NCBI RefSeq assembly: GCF_043195195.1
Contig: NZ_JBAFWT010000005.1
Span: 186,001-250,000 of the forward strand
Direction: 5' to 3'
DNA: 64,000 nucleotides
Source: NCEH01 sp043195195
GTDB lineage: Bacteria > Pseudomonadota > Alphaproteobacteria > Rhizobiales > Xanthobacteraceae
A program made the translations under genes and the position numbers. Each line of letters starts with the position of its first letter. Within the stretch, counting starts at the first letter, position 1. Below the pieces are notes generated by a model. It saw only the letters and a list, made by a program, of their open reading frames with translations. It had not been told where the DNA came from and made no database searches. This document shows, piece after piece, positions 56,293 through 64,000 of this stretch.

Positions 56293-57996
56293 TCAGAGCG
56301 GCCGCCGCGAAGCTTCGGTCATGATGTTGAGCACGGCGCTGCGGCCCGAGCGAACCGCCGCGAGCGCTTCGAGGAGCGCCGGTTCGACATCGTCCATGCG
56401 GGTGACGCGCCGCCCGAAGGCGCCGCACGCTTCCGCTAGGGTCTCGAATGCGGGCGATTGGGGCAGCAGGCTGCCCACGTGCCCGAACTGTTCCTGCGCG
56501 CCGTCCGGAAAATCCTGGCGCGAGGCGAGGACCACGGAATTGTAGCTCTCGTTGTTCAGCACGATCACCAGCAGCGGCACGCCGTTCTGCCGCGCCGCCC
56601 AGAGGGCCGGCGTGGGCGCGCCGAACATGAAGGCCCCATCGCCGACCACGGTCACCACCAGCCGGTCGGGATCGCCGAGCTTCGCGCCGAGCGAAGCTCC
56701 GAGCGCCCATCCCAGATAAGAGCCGCCGTTGCGATAATAGCTGCCCTCTTCGCCGGGCGTGAAGCCGTAGGCGAACGGATTGCCGGAGGTCACGGCCTCC
56801 TCGATCACCATCGCCTCGGGGGCGACGCGCGCGAGGATCGCACCGACTTCCATGGGCGATATGGCGCCGCCCGAAAGCGCCGCCGCGCGCCGCTGGTCGC
56901 GGTCCGCCATCATCTTTTCATGGCGCGCCGCGATGTTCGCCTTGCGCGCCGCGATGCGTGGATCGTCCGCGCGCGTGCGGGCCGCGGCGATGAGGGCGTC
57001 GAGGGCGCGGGCCACATTCACGCTGTGCACCGTGTCGCTGGGAAAGCCCCAGGTGGTCCAGCGCTGCTGGATCGGATCATTGCCGATGTGGATGATGTGG
57101 ACGTCGTCCTGCAAGGTGAGATCGGCGGGGACGAACGGCACGTCGTGGTCCACCACCACCATCAGGTCGGCATCCACCACCTGCTGCTCCGGGTTGAAGC
57201 CGAGGTGCTGCGGGTGCTCCAGGGGAGCGTTGAAGCGGCCGCGATATTCGGTGATGCCGGCGCCGGTCAGCTCGGCCAGCTCCACGAAGGCGCGGCGCAG
57301 CTCCGGCGTGCGGCCGACATAGGCGGTCACGAGCAGCGGGTTGCGGGCGGCGATGAGGCGCTCGACGATCGCCTCCGCCTCATCCAGCGACAGCGTGCCC
57401 TGGCGCACCGAGCGGATGCGCGCGGGGCCGATCAGCCCGCCGTCCTCCACTTCGCTCATCAGCGTCTCGCGCGGGAACGCCATATAGACCGGCCCCTGCG
57501 GCTCGCTGTTGGCGATCTGGAAGGCGCGGTCCACCGCAGGGCCGATGGCGGCGGGCACGGAGACGGTCTGCGTCCACTTCGTGTAATTGCGCACCAAGGC
57601 GTGCTGGTCCGGCACGTCCTGGTGCCAGTTGATGAATTTCGAGCGCCCGCCGGGCACCGAGGAATCGAGGGCGGACGGCGACATGCCGGCGCACAGCAGG
57701 ATCGGGATCTGGGAGGCGCGGGCATCGTTGAGCGCGCCGGCGGCATTGGCCGTGCCCACGTCCACATGCACCAGCGCCACCTGGGCGCGGCCAGTGGTGA
57801 GATAGGCCCCTTGCGCTGCCGCGCAGGCGATCACCTCGTGCGGGCAGGTGACGAGCTTGGGCAGCTTCACCTGCTGGTGGGTCAGGCTGGCATAGGCTTC
57901 CTGGAGCGCCGGCGTATCGGTGCCGGGATTGATGAAGATGGCGTCCACGTCATGGAGCGCGAGGCCCCGCAGGAACCATTCCGCGACTGTCGGCAT
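56293..57996 (-). CDS. TPP-dependent decarboxylase/acetolactate-synthase-like enzyme
   Basis: The protein has 567 residues. Three-domain TPP enzyme: N-terminal Pyr domain with C-P-H-E (Glu54, cofactor-activating), central domain and C-terminal PP domain with the motif G-D-G-A-F-M-F then V-L-N-N near 465. The sequence is nearer to the benzoylformate decarboxylase and unassigned 'thiamine-pyrophosphate-requiring' proteins than to IlvB. A 2-oxoacid decarboxylase making an aldehyde for the neighbouring ALDH is the natural guess. Confidence 0.85.
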   Translation of the reverse strand: MPTVAEWFLRGLALHDVDAIFINPGTDTPALQEAYASLTHQQVKLPKLVTCPHEVIACAAAQGAYLTTGRAQVALVHVDVGTANAAGALNDARASQIPILLCAGMSPSALDSSVPGGRSKFINWHQDVPDQHALVRNYTKWTQTVSVPAAIGPAVDRAFQIANSEPQGPVYMAFPRETLMSEVEDGGLIGPARIRSVRQGTLSLDEAEAIVERLIAARNPLLVTAYVGRTPELRRAFVELAELTGAGITEYRGRFNAPLEHPQHLGFNPEQQVVDADLMVVVDHDVPFVPADLTLQDDVHIIHIGNDPIQQRWTTWGFPSDTVHSVNVARALDALIAAARTRADDPRIAARKANIAARHEKMMADRDQRRAAALSGGAISPMEVGAILARVAPEAMVIEEAVTSGNPFAYGFTPGEEGSYYRNGGSYLGWALGASLGAKLGDPDRLVVTVVGDGAFMFGAPTPALWAARQNGVPLLVIVLNNESYNSVVLASRQDFPDGAQEQFGHVGSLLPQSPAFETLAEACGAFGRRVTRMDDVEPALLEALAAVRSGRSAVLNIMTEASRRPL

Positions 57997-58013
57997 GTTC
58001 GGTCCTTTGAAAG

Positions 58014-58721
58014 TCAGTGCGTCTCGGCGGGGTGCGGCGGGGCGGGGGACGCGATCGCGCGTTCGGCGGCCACCCGCTGCACCATGTCGGCGGTGTCGCG
58101 GAAATGCTCCGTCAGCACCCGTTGCGCCGCGTCCACGTCGCGGGCGCGGCAGGCCTCGTACAACGCCCAGTGCTGGCGCTGGGGTGTCTCGTATCCCGCG
58201 CTGTCGACCCAGATGCGCACGTAGCGTTCCACGTTCCGGCGCAGCACGTCGATCTGCTCCACGAGGCGCGGCCAGCCGCTGGCGGCGTTGATGATGGAAT
58301 GGAAGCGCTGGTTCAGCTCGCGCCAGCGCGCCCGGTCCTGCGGCGCATCCATGGTGACCAGGATCTCGCCCATCTTGGCGAGTTCCTGGTCGGTGAGGTT
58401 GGGCACCGACCGCGTCAGCGCGAGGCATTCGAGGGCGGTGCGCATGGCGAACAGCTCCGCTACCTCCTCGGCCCGCAACTGCGACACCTCGGTGCCGCGG
58501 AACGGAAAGCAGGTGACGAGGCCTTCGACCTCCAGCACCTTGAGTGCCTCGCGGACCGGCATGCGGCTGCAGCCGAGGTCGGCCGCGATGCGGTCCGGTT
58601 CGAGGCGCGCGCCAGGTCCCAGCCGCCCCTCGATGATCGCGTTGCGCAGTACTTGAAGCACCGCGTCCTTGCGGCTTGGAATGCTGCCGAGCAGCAGCTT
58701 TTCGCCGTCTGTCAGGCCCAT
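58014..58721 (-). CDS. GntR/FCD-family regulator
   Basis: The protein has 235 residues. Winged helix with R-I-A-A-D-L-G-C-S-R-M-P-V-R-E-A-L-K-V-L near 45, then an FCD domain. It lies between the ABC binding protein and the TPP enzyme genes on the same strand, so it is probably the operon's own regulator. The inverted repeat ATATC-N6-GATAT at 61470-61485, upstream of the first gene, may be its site. Confidence 0.9.
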   Translation of the reverse strand: MGLTDGEKLLLGSIPSRKDAVLQVLRNAIIEGRLGPGARLEPDRIAADLGCSRMPVREALKVLEVEGLVTCFPFRGTEVSQLRAEEVAELFAMRTALECLALTRSVPNLTDQELAKMGEILVTMDAPQDRARWRELNQRFHSIINAASGWPRLVEQIDVLRRNVERYVRIWVDSAGYETPQRQHWALYEACRARDVDAAQRVLTEHFRDTADMVQRVAAERAIASPAPPHPAETH

Positions 58722-58751
58722 GATGGTCGTCCTCGCTCGGGCTTCATCCGC

Positions 58752-59732
58752 TCACTTTGCGTCAGGCGGGCGGTATCCCTGCTGGAGCGAAAAATCCACC
58801 GCCGCCTTCAGGTCGATGGGCGCGCGCAGGACCTTCCACTTCAGCAGGTCGTCCTCGGTGAGCTTGAGGAAATCTTGCGGAATTTCGCGCTGGTCCCAGC
58901 CCGCCTTGGCGTAACCGAGCATGGCCTCGTCCACGGTGGTCTTGGCGCGGCGGGCGAGCACTTCGGCGGCGCGCTTGGGATCCTTCTGGATGATGTCGAG
59001 CGCGGCGAGATGCGCCCATACGACCTTGCGGGCCTCTTCCGGGTGCGCCTTGATGAAGTCTTCATTCAGCACCAGCGCGTTGCGATAGATCTGGCCGTTT
59101 GCGAACACTTCGCGCCAGTCCCACAGCAGCTTGGCCTGGCCTTTCTGGATCATCTGCGAGGCGTAGGGCTCATAGACGTAATAGGCGTCGATGTCCTTGC
59201 GCTCGAGGGCGATGCCGGCCTCGGGCGGGGGCACCTGGATGAACTTCACGCCCTTGGGATCGATGCCGTGGCTCGGCAGGATGTGCTCGGCGGCAAGCAG
59301 GTGCATGGTATCGAGCTGGCGTACGATGCCGAAATTCTTGATGTCCTTCTCCGAGGCGAGGTCCTTGCGGGCCACCACCGTCGCCGAGCCGTAGCTGGAG
59401 GCGCCGGCGATGACAATCGGCAGGCCGCGGGCGCGATAGGTGAGGGCGGTGGCGATCTGGGTATAGGCGGCGTCCCATTCCCCGGTCTGGAGCACCTGGC
59501 TCACGCGCTGGGAGGAGCCGCTGTCGAACACCGGATCGATGCCGTACGCCTTCCAGATGCCCAGCTCCTCATCGAGGAAGGGCATCAGGTGATCCCATCC
59601 GGGATAGCCGGCGAAGATACGCGGCCGATAGGGCTCCGCGCTCGCCTGCGCCGCGCCGAACAGCGTGGCGGCGCACAGGGAAAGGGCCGCGATCAACCGC
59701 CCTGGTCGGAACGAAAATCCGTGCCTTGTCAT
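58752..59732 (-). CDS. NMT1/TauA-class ABC solute-binding protein
   Basis: The protein has 326 residues from the ATG at 59732. The signal peptide ends near A-S-A at 32. Mature part: Y-P-G-W-D-H near 43, D-A-A-Y-T-Q-I-A near 87, and Y-Y-V-Y-E-P-Y-A near 191, the hydrophobic-substrate nitrate/sulfonate-type layout. It is only distantly related to the proteins at 30808 and 42386. Ligand unknown; the context suggests an aromatic or branched 2-oxoacid or its precursor. Confidence 0.88.
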   Translation of the reverse strand: MTRHGFSFRPGRLIAALSLCAATLFGAAQASAEPYRPRIFAGYPGWDHLMPFLDEELGIWKAYGIDPVFDSGSSQRVSQVLQTGEWDAAYTQIATALTYRARGLPIVIAGASSYGSATVVARKDLASEKDIKNFGIVRQLDTMHLLAAEHILPSHGIDPKGVKFIQVPPPEAGIALERKDIDAYYVYEPYASQMIQKGQAKLLWDWREVFANGQIYRNALVLNEDFIKAHPEEARKVVWAHLAALDIIQKDPKRAAEVLARRAKTTVDEAMLGYAKAGWDQREIPQDFLKLTEDDLLKWKVLRAPIDLKAAVDFSLQQGYRPPDAK

Positions 59733-59767
59733 GTCGGCTTTTCCTGTTCTGTTCTGGAAGGGAAGGG

Positions 59768-60619
59768 TCAATCGGTGCGCTGCATGCCCCAGCGGCCGAT
59801 GGTGCGGCGTTCGAGCCAGTCGAAGAACACGGTCTCCACCAGCAATCCGACGATGCCGATGATGAGCATGCCGCCGATCACGAGGTCCGGACGCATCTGC
59901 CAGCGGGCGTTGTCGATCATGAAGCCGAGCCCGTCGGTCGCGGCGAGGATCTCGGCGCTGATGATGACGCGCCAGCCGGTGCCATAGCCGAGCCGCAGGC
60001 CCGTGAGGATGAAAGGCATGGCGGCCGGGATCACCACCCGCAGGAAGGCGCGCAGCGGCTTGGTGCCGAACACCTTCACCACCCGGATATATTGCTCGTC
60101 GATGGCGGCGACGCCGGCGGCGGTGTTTACCAGGATCGGGAAGACGGCAGTGATGAAGATGGCGAAGATGATCGACTTGAAGCCGAGCCCAAACCACAGG
60201 ATCGCGAGCGGCACCCAGGCGACGCCGGGGATCGGATAGATGATGCGGATCGTGGTCTGCAGCGCGCTCTGCGTCCAGCGCGACCAGCCGACCACGAGGC
60301 CGAGCGGCAGGCCCACCGCCACCGAGGCCACATAGCCCACCACCTGGCGCTCCAACGAGCGCATCACATTGTGGACCAGGTCGCCGTCGGCGAAAGCTTC
60401 GCGCACCGCCTGCGCCACCTCCGTCGGGGTCGGCAGAAGATGGCGCGGATAGAAGCCGCTGGTGGCGGCGAGATGCCAGAGCAGAATCAAGCCCACAAGG
60501 AACAGATACCCCACCGCCGCATGGGCGAAGCGGGTGGCGCGGGGACCGCGCAGGCGATCGATCAGGGAGCGGGAGCCGCTCTCCCCGCCAACGGACGGGG
60601 TCGCATCAATTGGCGACAT
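59768..60619 (-). CDS. TauC/SsuC-class ABC importer permease
   Basis: The protein has 283 residues from the ATG at 60619, overlapping the ATPase gene end by 14 bases. It has about six membrane helices and the coupling loop V-K-V-F-G-T-K-P-L-R-A-F near residue 190. It is the membrane part of the importer made by the genes at 58752 and 60606. Confidence 0.92.
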   Translation of the reverse strand: MSPIDATPSVGGESGSRSLIDRLRGPRATRFAHAAVGYLFLVGLILLWHLAATSGFYPRHLLPTPTEVAQAVREAFADGDLVHNVMRSLERQVVGYVASVAVGLPLGLVVGWSRWTQSALQTTIRIIYPIPGVAWVPLAILWFGLGFKSIIFAIFITAVFPILVNTAAGVAAIDEQYIRVVKVFGTKPLRAFLRVVIPAAMPFILTGLRLGYGTGWRVIISAEILAATDGLGFMIDNARWQMRPDLVIGGMLIIGIVGLLVETVFFDWLERRTIGRWGMQRTD

Positions 60620-61454
60620 GGTCGACTCCTGCCTTTGCCGGGGCCGGCACGTCGGCGCCGAGGATTTCCGCGAGCCCGCGATAGGTCTTGTGATGGCCAA
60701 GCCCCATCTCCTCGCCGAGCGAAGCGCGCACCTGATTGACGCGTTCGAGATAGGCCGGCGAGGTCACGTCGCGGGGACGGGGAAGATCGTTCTCGACCAC
60801 GAGCTTCATCCGCCCCGGTCGGGAGGTCATGACGACGATGCGGTCGGCGAGCTGGACCGCCTCGTCGATGTTGTGGGTGACGAACAGCACCGTCTTGTGC
60901 AGGGCCTCCCAGATCGAGAGCAACTCGTCCTGAAGCTGTGCCCGGGTGAAGGCGTCGAGCGCGGCGAACGGCTCGTCCATCAGCAGCACCTTGGGATTGA
61001 CGGCCAGGGCGCGGGCGATGGAGACGCGCTGGCGCATGCCGCCGGAGAGCTGCTTGGGATAGGCGTCGGCGAACTTGTCGAGACCCATGACGGCGAGGAT
61101 CGCGCGGGCCCGCTCCAGCCGCGGCGTCTTTTGCCAGCCCTGGGATTCCAGCCCGAAGGCGACGTTCTCGGCCACCGTCAGCCAGGGAAACAGCGCATAG
61201 TCCTGAAACACATAGGCGCGGTCGGGACCGGGGCCGGTGACTTTGCGCTCATCCACCCGCACCTCGCCACCCGACTGCTTGAGCAGGCCGGCGACGATGT
61301 TGAGCGCCGTAGTCTTCCCGCAGCCGGAAGGACCAAGCAGGCAGATGAACTCGCCCGTGGCGATGTCCAAGCTGAAGTCCTGAAGAGCAACCACCTCGTC
61401 CCCTCCGGGGACCGAATAGATTTTTCTCAGGTGGCGGATTTCGACACGGGACAT
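60606..61454 (-). CDS. TauB/SsuB-class ABC importer ATPase
   Basis: The protein has 282 residues from the ATG at 61454; the 13-residue extension from 61493 is not conserved. Walker A GPSGCGKTT, signature LSGGMRQR, Walker B VLLMDEPFAALD. It is the first gene of a seven-gene operon (ATPase, permease, binding protein, GntR, TPP enzyme, ALDH, amidohydrolase), all on the minus strand with short gaps. Confidence 0.92.
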   Translation of the reverse strand: MSRVEIRHLRKIYSVPGGDEVVALQDFSLDIATGEFICLLGPSGCGKTTALNIVAGLLKQSGGEVRVDERKVTGPGPDRAYVFQDYALFPWLTVAENVAFGLESQGWQKTPRLERARAILAVMGLDKFADAYPKQLSGGMRQRVSIARALAVNPKVLLMDEPFAALDAFTRAQLQDELLSIWEALHKTVLFVTHNIDEAVQLADRIVVMTSRPGRMKLVVENDLPRPRDVTSPAYLERVNQVRASLGEEMGLGHHKTYRGLAEILGADVPAPAKAGVDHVAN

Positions 61455-61469
61455 GTCATCCTCAGCGAT

Positions 61470-61485
61470 ATATCGGATCAGATAT
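61470..61485. promoter_or_regulatory. Possible operator upstream of the importer/TPP operon
   Basis: ATATC and GATAT flank GGATCA 16 bases before the first gene. The region 61455-61560 is AT-rich and holds the probable promoter. The site is a short inverted repeat without a known consensus, so this is a weak call. Confidence 0.3.
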
Positions 61486-61624
61486 TTGTCCACATGAGAC
61501 GAAGCGATGCCGTTTTGGTCAAGGCCAAATTTTAAGCAAGTACTTGATTAAAAAAGAGACTTTCTCTGCGTGCAGACATGCCAAAACGCGCCGCCTCCGG
61601 TCGGGAGGAGCGTTTTCAGGCTTC

Positions 61625-61648
61625 GGCGGGCGGGGCCAACCGCCCGCC
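61625..61648. terminator. Hairpin after the amidase gene
   Basis: GGCGGGCGG and CCGCCCGCC form a perfect 9-bp stem with a GGCCAA loop about 30 bases after the amidase stop. No T-run follows on the minus strand, so it may be a terminator of a weak kind or a 3' protecting structure. Confidence 0.5.
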
Positions 61649-61677
61649 ACGCAGTGTGACCAAACCTGCTGCCGGGC

Positions 61678-63090
61678 TCAGAGCGAGCCGCAGTCCGGCG
61701 GAATGCGCGTGTGGAAGTCGGTCAAGTGCTGATACGCGTCGGCCGCGCGCAGCAGCACGTCTTCGGCGTAGGGGCGGCCGACCAGTTGGAACGAAGCGGG
61801 CAGGCCATTGGAGGTGAATCCGCAGGGTACGGCGACCGCCGGCAACCCCAGATAATTAATGCCGCGCGTGCAATGGGTGAGCTTGCCGAGCACGGTTGCG
61901 AAGTCGGCCTGCGTGGTCTCGGCGATCGAGGGCACCGGGATGGCGAAAGTCGGGATGTGCACCATGTCCGCCTCGCCCATGGCGGTGGCGAGCCATTCGC
62001 GGGCGATGGTGCCGCGCATCATCAACGCCTCGGCGTAACGGGTCGCGGGGTAGGAGAGGCCCGGCATCAGGCGCGCGCGCACCTGGGCGCCGATGTCCTG
62101 CGGGCGTTCCGCCAGAGCCCGGCGATGCAGGGTCGCGCCCTCCACGGCCATCACCAGCATGATGAGGGCATTGATCAGGGCCATGTCCGGCACCGAGGTC
62201 TCGATCACGCGCGCACCGGCGGCCTTCATCACCCGAAGGCTTTCGTCCAGCAGAGCGTTGATCTCGGGCGTCGCGGCCTCGCGATAATAGGCCTGCGGGA
62301 CCGCGATGGTGAGGCCGGCGAGATCGCCCGTGAGCCCCGCTTCGTAGTTGCGGACCTTCGCGTTCACGCTGGCTGCGTCACGGGGATCCGGGCCGCCGAT
62401 CACGGAGAGGATGCGCGCCGCATCCCGCGCGCTCGTGGCAAGCGGTCCGAGCGTATCCAGCGAGGGCGCGAGCGGCATGGCGCCATAAAGAGGCACCAGG
62501 CCGTGGGTGGGCTTGATTCCGGTGATGCCGCACATGCCCGCGGGATGGCGGATGGATCCCGCGGTATCCGAGCCGAGCGCCGCCGGCACCAGCCGCGCCG
62601 CCACCGCCGCGCCGGAGCCGGAGGAGGAGCCGCCCGGTCCATAGGCGATGTTCCAGGGGTTCAGACCGTGGCCATACTGGGCATTGAAGCCGGTGGGCGA
62701 GAGCGCGAGTTCGGCGAGATGCAGCGTGCCGAGATCGAGCGCGCCCGCCGCGTCCAGCCGCTCCAGGGCGGTGGAGGTGGTGTCGGGGACGAAATCCTTG
62801 CGGATCAGCGACCCACCGGTGCACACACGCCCGGCACGGTAATAGAGATCCTTGTGGGCGAGCGGGACGCCGGCCAGCGGCCCGAGCGTCTCGCCCCGCG
62901 CTCGCGCTTGGTCCACCGCCCGCGCCGCGTCCAGCGCGCTGTCGCGGGTGATCAGCATGATGGCATTGAACCGGGGACCCATGCGCTCCAGCCGGTCGAG
63001 GGCGTGGGTGGCCACCTGCTCGGCGGAAACCTCGCCCTTCGCGATGGCGTCGGCCGTGGCGACGACGCCCCATTCCTGCATTGCGCTCAT
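61678..63090 (-). CDS. Amidase-signature enzyme, AtzE-like
   Basis: The protein has 470 residues from the ATG at 63090. The amidase-signature triad is present: Lys80 in A-H-K-D, cis-Ser155 in G-G-S-S-S-G, and nucleophile Ser179 in D-T-A-G-S-I-R. The presence of an AtzG-like partner overlapping by 4 bases marks it as related to AtzE (1-carboxybiuret hydrolase) rather than a plain amidase. It may act on an amide brought in by the Liv-type importer. It might also provide the amidase step missing beside the allophanate hydrolase C-domain at 23490. Confidence 0.85.
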   Translation of the reverse strand: MSAMQEWGVVATADAIAKGEVSAEQVATHALDRLERMGPRFNAIMLITRDSALDAARAVDQARARGETLGPLAGVPLAHKDLYYRAGRVCTGGSLIRKDFVPDTTSTALERLDAAGALDLGTLHLAELALSPTGFNAQYGHGLNPWNIAYGPGGSSSGSGAAVAARLVPAALGSDTAGSIRHPAGMCGITGIKPTHGLVPLYGAMPLAPSLDTLGPLATSARDAARILSVIGGPDPRDAASVNAKVRNYEAGLTGDLAGLTIAVPQAYYREAATPEINALLDESLRVMKAAGARVIETSVPDMALINALIMLVMAVEGATLHRRALAERPQDIGAQVRARLMPGLSYPATRYAEALMMRGTIAREWLATAMGEADMVHIPTFAIPVPSIAETTQADFATVLGKLTHCTRGINYLGLPAVAVPCGFTSNGLPASFQLVGRPYAEDVLLRAADAYQHLTDFHTRIPPDCGSL

Positions 63091-63305
63091 GCCTTGGCCT
63101 TTGTGTCGGTGCTTGGGGCGGCGAAGCTGGCGCACAGGGTGGCGAAGCTCCAGGGGGCATCGGCGAGCGTGATCCGCTTCAACGCCGCCGCTTCGATCGT
63201 CGCATTGATCGGCAACGCCACGTCGCGCGCCGCCGCAGCCTGGGCGGGATCGAGGGTGACGCCGTTGAGCGCGCGGATGCGGCTTGTCCAATCATCGTCG
63301 GTCAT
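63087..63305 (-). CDS. atzG: AtzG-like (DUF4089) partner of the amidase
   Basis: This 72-residue protein starts with D-W-T-S-R-I-R-A-L-N-G-V-T-L-D-P-A-Q, the short helical GatC-like fold of AtzG. Its stop overlaps the amidase start by 4 bases, so the two are translationally coupled. AtzG holds AtzE together as an A2G2 complex in the biuret-hydrolase case. It begins 11 bases after the end of the LivF gene. Confidence 0.8.
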   Translation of the reverse strand: MTDDDWTSRIRALNGVTLDPAQAAAARDVALPINATIEAAALKRITLADAPWSFATLCASFAAPSTDTKAKA

Positions 63306-63316
63306 GGTCAGGGCCT

Positions 63317-64000
63317 TCAGTGCACACCGAGGAAGCGGGTGAGGGTTTCCGGTTGGCCGGCGATTTCGGCGGCGGGTGCCTCGTGCACCACGCGTCCGGT
63401 TTCGAGGATGTAGACCCGGTCAGAGACGGCCAGCGCGCTGTAGAGGTTCTGTTCCACCAGCAGGATCGAGAGACCGGCGCGCTTCAATTCAGCGATGATG
63501 CCTTCGAGATGCTGCACCATTACCGGCGCGAGGCCCTCGGACGGCTCGTCCATCAAGATCAGCTCGGGGTCGATCATCAGGGCGCGGGCGACCGCGAGCA
63601 TCTGCCGCTCGCCGCCGGACAATTGGTTGCCGCGATGGTGCCGGCGCTCGGCAAGGCGCGGGAAGAATTCGAACGCCTTTGCCACGGTCCAGCCATGGGT
63701 GGCGCTGGCGGGCTTCAGCACGGTGAGGTGCTCGGTCACGGTGAGCGAGGGAAACAGCCGCCGGCCCTGGGGGACCAAAGCGATGCCGCCGCGGGCGATG
63801 AGATGGGGGGCGACGCCGAGCAGGCTCTTGCCCTTCCAGCGTACCGCGCCCTGCCGCACGTTGGGCGGCGACAGCCCCATGATGGAGCGGATGAGGGTGG
63901 TCTTGCCCATGCCGTTGCGGCCCAGCAGGGCGACCACCTCGCTCTTGCCGACGTTCAGGGTCGCGCCGTGGAGCACATGGGCGTCGCCGTAATAGGAATG
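63317..64000 (-). CDS. livF: Branched-chain/amide-type ABC ATPase LivF, start beyond window edge
   Basis: The frame is open to the window edge; the visible residues begin H-S-Y-Y-G-D-A-H, as in the N-terminus of LivF/UrtE, so only a few residues are missing. Walker A GRNGMGKTT, signature LSGGERQ and Walker B LILMDEPSEGLAP. LivF-type importers carry branched-chain amino acids, amides or urea. The link with AtzG and the amidase favours an amide-like nitrogen compound. Confidence 0.9.
   Translation of the reverse strand, partial: HSYYGDAHVLHGATLNVGKSEVVALLGRNGMGKTTLIRSIMGLSPPNVRQGAVRWKGKSLLGVAPHLIARGGIALVPQGRRLFPSLTVTEHLTVLKPASATHGWTVAKAFEFFPRLAERRHHRGNQLSGGERQMLAVARALMIDPELILMDEPSEGLAPVMVQHLEGIIAELKRAGLSILLVEQNLYSALAVSDRVYILETGRVVHEAPAAEIAGQPETLTRFLGVH

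Noticed and set aside
1..64000. tRNA, rRNA, CRISPR arrays, insertion sequences and prophage genes
   Set aside because: None was recognised on either strand; repeats found are short intergenic palindromes or coding linker repeats.

Overview
This is GC-rich, gene-dense DNA from an alphaproteobacterium, most likely of the order Hyphomicrobiales (Rhizobiales), perhaps a Xanthobacter/Starkeya-like genus. The assignment is inference. It rests on the high GC content, the ccoNOQP-ccoGHIS cluster with a Fnr/FixK box, the many ABC importers for nitrogen compounds, and the interspersed palindromic repeats (37757-37866) of a kind common in this order. No rRNA, tRNA, transposase, integrase, phage or CRISPR sequence was seen. 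A perfect parS site at 38006-38021 suggests chromosomal DNA within reach of the replication origin.

Layout. 1-972 (-) is the start of an HD-GYP-type gene cut by the window edge. 1126-4860 (+) is a TetR-controlled HlyD/ABC-2 exporter operon with a perfect palindromic operator in its promoter. 5012-14158 (+) holds a complete cbb3 cytochrome oxidase operon (ccoNOQP), its assembly genes (ccoGHIS) and a CcoA-type copper importer. 14222-17363 (+) has an SDR dehydrogenase and a membrane PAS-GGDEF-EAL protein. 17374-23309 (-) is a LacI-controlled sugar-acid operon: repressor, polar-amino-acid-type ABC importer, dgoK and dgoA. One of its permease genes has an in-frame stop. 23490-31878 (-) is a guanidine-utilisation operon preceded by a guanidine-I (ykkC) riboswitch and a sigma-54 promoter: ABC importer, two DUF1989 proteins (carboxyguanidine deiminase), a biotin-dependent urea/guanidine carboxylase and a stand-alone allophanate hydrolase C-terminal domain.

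32221-34731 (-) is a large GH18 protein with tandem unnamed domains. An asparaginase-family gene (-) and a polyphosphate:AMP phosphotransferase (+) follow, divergently. 37606-38072 is a repeat-rich convergent gap holding parS. 38073-43471 (-) is an operon of a second importer, paralogous to the guanidine importer, with an NtaA/DszA-type flavin monooxygenase, rutE and rutF. A TetR gene and a nitrilase-family hydrolase diverge from it (43741-45187, +). This is the best candidate in the window for an undescribed catabolic pathway. 45212-47263 (-) has a GntR regulator and a serine-glyoxylate-type aminotransferase; 47493-53686 (+) has a D-2-hydroxyacid dehydrogenase-like flavoprotein and a tripartite tricarboxylate transporter. 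53760-61454 (-) is an importer/GntR/TPP-decarboxylase/aldehyde dehydrogenase/amidohydrolase operon. 61678-64000 (-) is an AtzE-like amidase with its AtzG-like partner and a LivF ATPase cut by the window edge.

Overall the window is dominated by scavenging of organic nitrogen (guanidine, amides, probably an N-containing compound oxidised by the monooxygenase) and of organic acids. Each pathway is packaged with its own importer and local regulator. Respiration at low oxygen is provided by the cbb3 block.
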